Shown here in pieces: positions 62,982 to 64,000 of a DNA stretch of 64,000 nucleotides (position 1 is the first letter of the stretch; each line of letters opens with the position of its first letter). The translations under genes and the position numbers were made by a program. The notes beneath the pieces are model-generated. The model made no database searches and was not told the DNA's origin. It worked only from the letters and a program-made list of their open reading frames with translations. Origin of the DNA: Phyllobacterium sp. 21LDTY02-6 (lineage in GTDB: Bacteria; Pseudomonadota; Alphaproteobacteria; Rhizobiales; Rhizobiaceae); the NCBI RefSeq assembly GCF_023554255.2, contig NZ_JAMJWD020000004.1, positions 471,794 through 535,793 on the forward strand. The letters are read 5' to 3'.

Positions 62982-63884
62982 CTATGGGCGCCATTCCTGG
63001 GTGTAGGGCATGAAATCGAAGCGGCCGTCCTTCTCCAGCAGCACATGTTCGCAGTAGCGATCAATGGCTTCGGCGGGGTCGGCAAGGATGCGCATGTTCT
63101 CCACATCGCCGTCGTGCACATGGTAGATCACGCCATCCTGAATGTGGTTCTTGACGAAGAACGCATCGCCCTGTTTGCCGGCCGTGCCCGGCGCATAGAG
63201 AAACATCCTGAAATTGATCCAAGGCCAGTGCTTCCGCGGGTGACGAACTCCCGGAATCCGCTCCTCCAGCCATGGCATATATTTCTTCTTGTAACCGCGG
63301 AACCGTTCGAGATACCCATCCCAGGTGTCCCATGAGCTTGTCGGATAGGGCAGCATGCGACCGCCAATGCCAATGGTACAGTACTTGGGGATGATCATGC
63401 CATCAAAACGGTGGTAATAGGCTTCGCTTATCGATGGTGGCACACTCAGTTGCCGACTCTCCCCGTGCATTCTGGCCGTTTCAGCATAACGCGGGTCGGA
63501 TGGATTTCCGCCCCAGTGTTCTCTTTCAATCACGACCACCTTGCCCTTGACCACCAAGCCCATGGCCACGAGGAAACCCATGGGCCTGACGCCGTCCTCG
63601 AGGGGCATGCTATCCCCAGTAGCACGCACGAAGAGTTCGCCACCATGCATCAGGATGGCGCCGGTGCGCGGCTGATGTTTGCATGTCAGCTCAAACAGCC
63701 ATTCCTTGCCAAGCTCGAGCGGCGTTAAATAGTCATCCACGTAATCAACACGCATGGCGTGCCGGACGGTGCGAGGGATATCCGAGGCCCTCGTCCAATG
63801 GCCGATTACCCGATTGTAGTCGGGACCTGGGGTGAGGAATTCTCTCCTCGTCACAGACGCACAATCTACCGATGCGTATCTCAT
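62982..63884 (-). CDS. Unrecognised 300-residue protein
   Basis: Soluble-looking protein without signal peptide or TM helix. Notable stretches: WTRASDIPRTVRHAMRVDYV, ILMHGGELFVRATGDSMP, VIEREHWGGNPSDPRYAE, and an aromatic/basic patch SSWDTWDGYLERFRGYKKKY then MPWLEERIPG. I cannot place it in a family. Its ATG overlaps the stop of the gene upstream (ATGA), so they form an operon. Codon choice is looser in the third position than in the housekeeping genes, hinting at recent acquisition. Confidence 0.75.
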   Translation of the reverse strand: MRYASVDCASVTRREFLTPGPDYNRVIGHWTRASDIPRTVRHAMRVDYVDDYLTPLELGKEWLFELTCKHQPRTGAILMHGGELFVRATGDSMPLEDGVRPMGFLVAMGLVVKGKVVVIEREHWGGNPSDPRYAETARMHGESRQLSVPPSISEAYYHRFDGMIIPKYCTIGIGGRMLPYPTSSWDTWDGYLERFRGYKKKYMPWLEERIPGVRHPRKHWPWINFRMFLYAPGTAGKQGDAFFVKNHIQDGVIYHVHDGDVENMRILADPAEAIDRYCEHVLLEKDGRFDFMPYTQEWRP

Positions 63885-64000
63885 TCCAACCCCTCGCGCA
63901 TTCTGTCGATCCTCTTCTCGTCGCGGAACTGTATGGACTTATCAGTCAGCGGATTGCGTCTCTTGACGGCAGTGCTCTCCTTCCGGCCTTCGTTCGATGA
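63881..64000 (-). CDS. 3' end of an unrecognised gene (start outside window)
   Basis: An open minus-strand frame enters from the right edge and ends with TGA at 63881-63883. The last 39 residues are very charged, ending FRDEKRIDRMREGLE. Its stop overlaps the ATG of the 300-residue gene by 4 bp, which is the main reason to call it real. Confidence 0.55.
   Translation of the reverse strand, partial: SSNEGRKESTAVKRRNPLTDKSIQFRDEKRIDRMREGLE

Overview
The window is GC-rich chromosomal DNA of an alphaproteobacterium, most likely of the order Hyphomicrobiales (rhizobia/Brucella relatives). The markers are the Shemin-pathway HemA (5-aminolevulinate synthase), the cell-cycle regulator GcrA preceded by clustered GANTC sites, a class I lysyl-tRNA synthetase, a SAM-II riboswitch on metZ, an Irr-type iron box and a PodJ-like polarity protein. 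The genus cannot be fixed from the sequence. Gene density is high and most of the window is ordinary housekeeping sequence. I found no intact insertion sequence, prophage or CRISPR array.

Layout. 0-7 kb: 3' end of hemA, a class I/II aminotransferase, MscL, then a large transporter-fused hybrid histidine kinase facing a NarL-type response regulator. 7-16 kb: prolyl aminopeptidase, a VOC protein, DUF952-pyrD, a MATE exporter, a CAP-domain lipoprotein, and a FecR-domain protein paired with a CHASE2 adenylate cyclase. 16-25 kb: metZ-apaG under a SAM-II riboswitch with a terminator, a dCTP deaminase, tRNA-Gly(CCC), argD-argF-hslO, gcrA, phoR and ppk2. 25.4-28.9 kb: a gene-poor stretch full of REPIN-like repeats around one membrane glycosyltransferase. 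29-33.4 kb: a periplasmic solute-binding protein, lysS, and an S24 repressor coupled to a degenerate nuclease-fold protein. 33.5-40.1 kb: a four-gene beta-oxidation operon (two acyl-CoA dehydrogenases, thiolase, FadJ) behind a strong palindromic operator. 40.2-49.4 kb: a GH9 glycosidase, the PodJ-like protein, a TauE/SafE permease with its TIGR02186 partner, a TPR methyltransferase and a membrane protein. 49.7-53.1 kb: a nitronate monooxygenase whose operator matches that of the beta-oxidation operon, tRNA-Thr(CGT), a Fic protein and two small conserved genes. 53.3-61.1 kb: an iron-siderophore regulon (ECF sigma, FecR, TonB receptor, binding protein, FhuB, FhuF) behind an Irr-like box. 61.5-64 kb: a Crp/Fnr regulator and a short run of unrecognised genes with looser codon usage.

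How the parts connect. The beta-oxidation operon and the nitronate monooxygenase probably belong to one regulon. In the iron locus, cell-surface signalling (sigma/FecR/receptor with an STN domain) controls uptake (binding protein, double-length permease) and release of iron by the FhuF reductase, but no ATPase gene is present. The arginine genes argD and argF sit behind a promoter followed at once by a terminator-like hairpin. The best candidates for undescribed biology are the structured repeat-rich region at 25.4-28.9 kb, the S24-repressor/dead-nuclease pair, the shared operator, and the unrecognised translationally coupled genes at the right edge.
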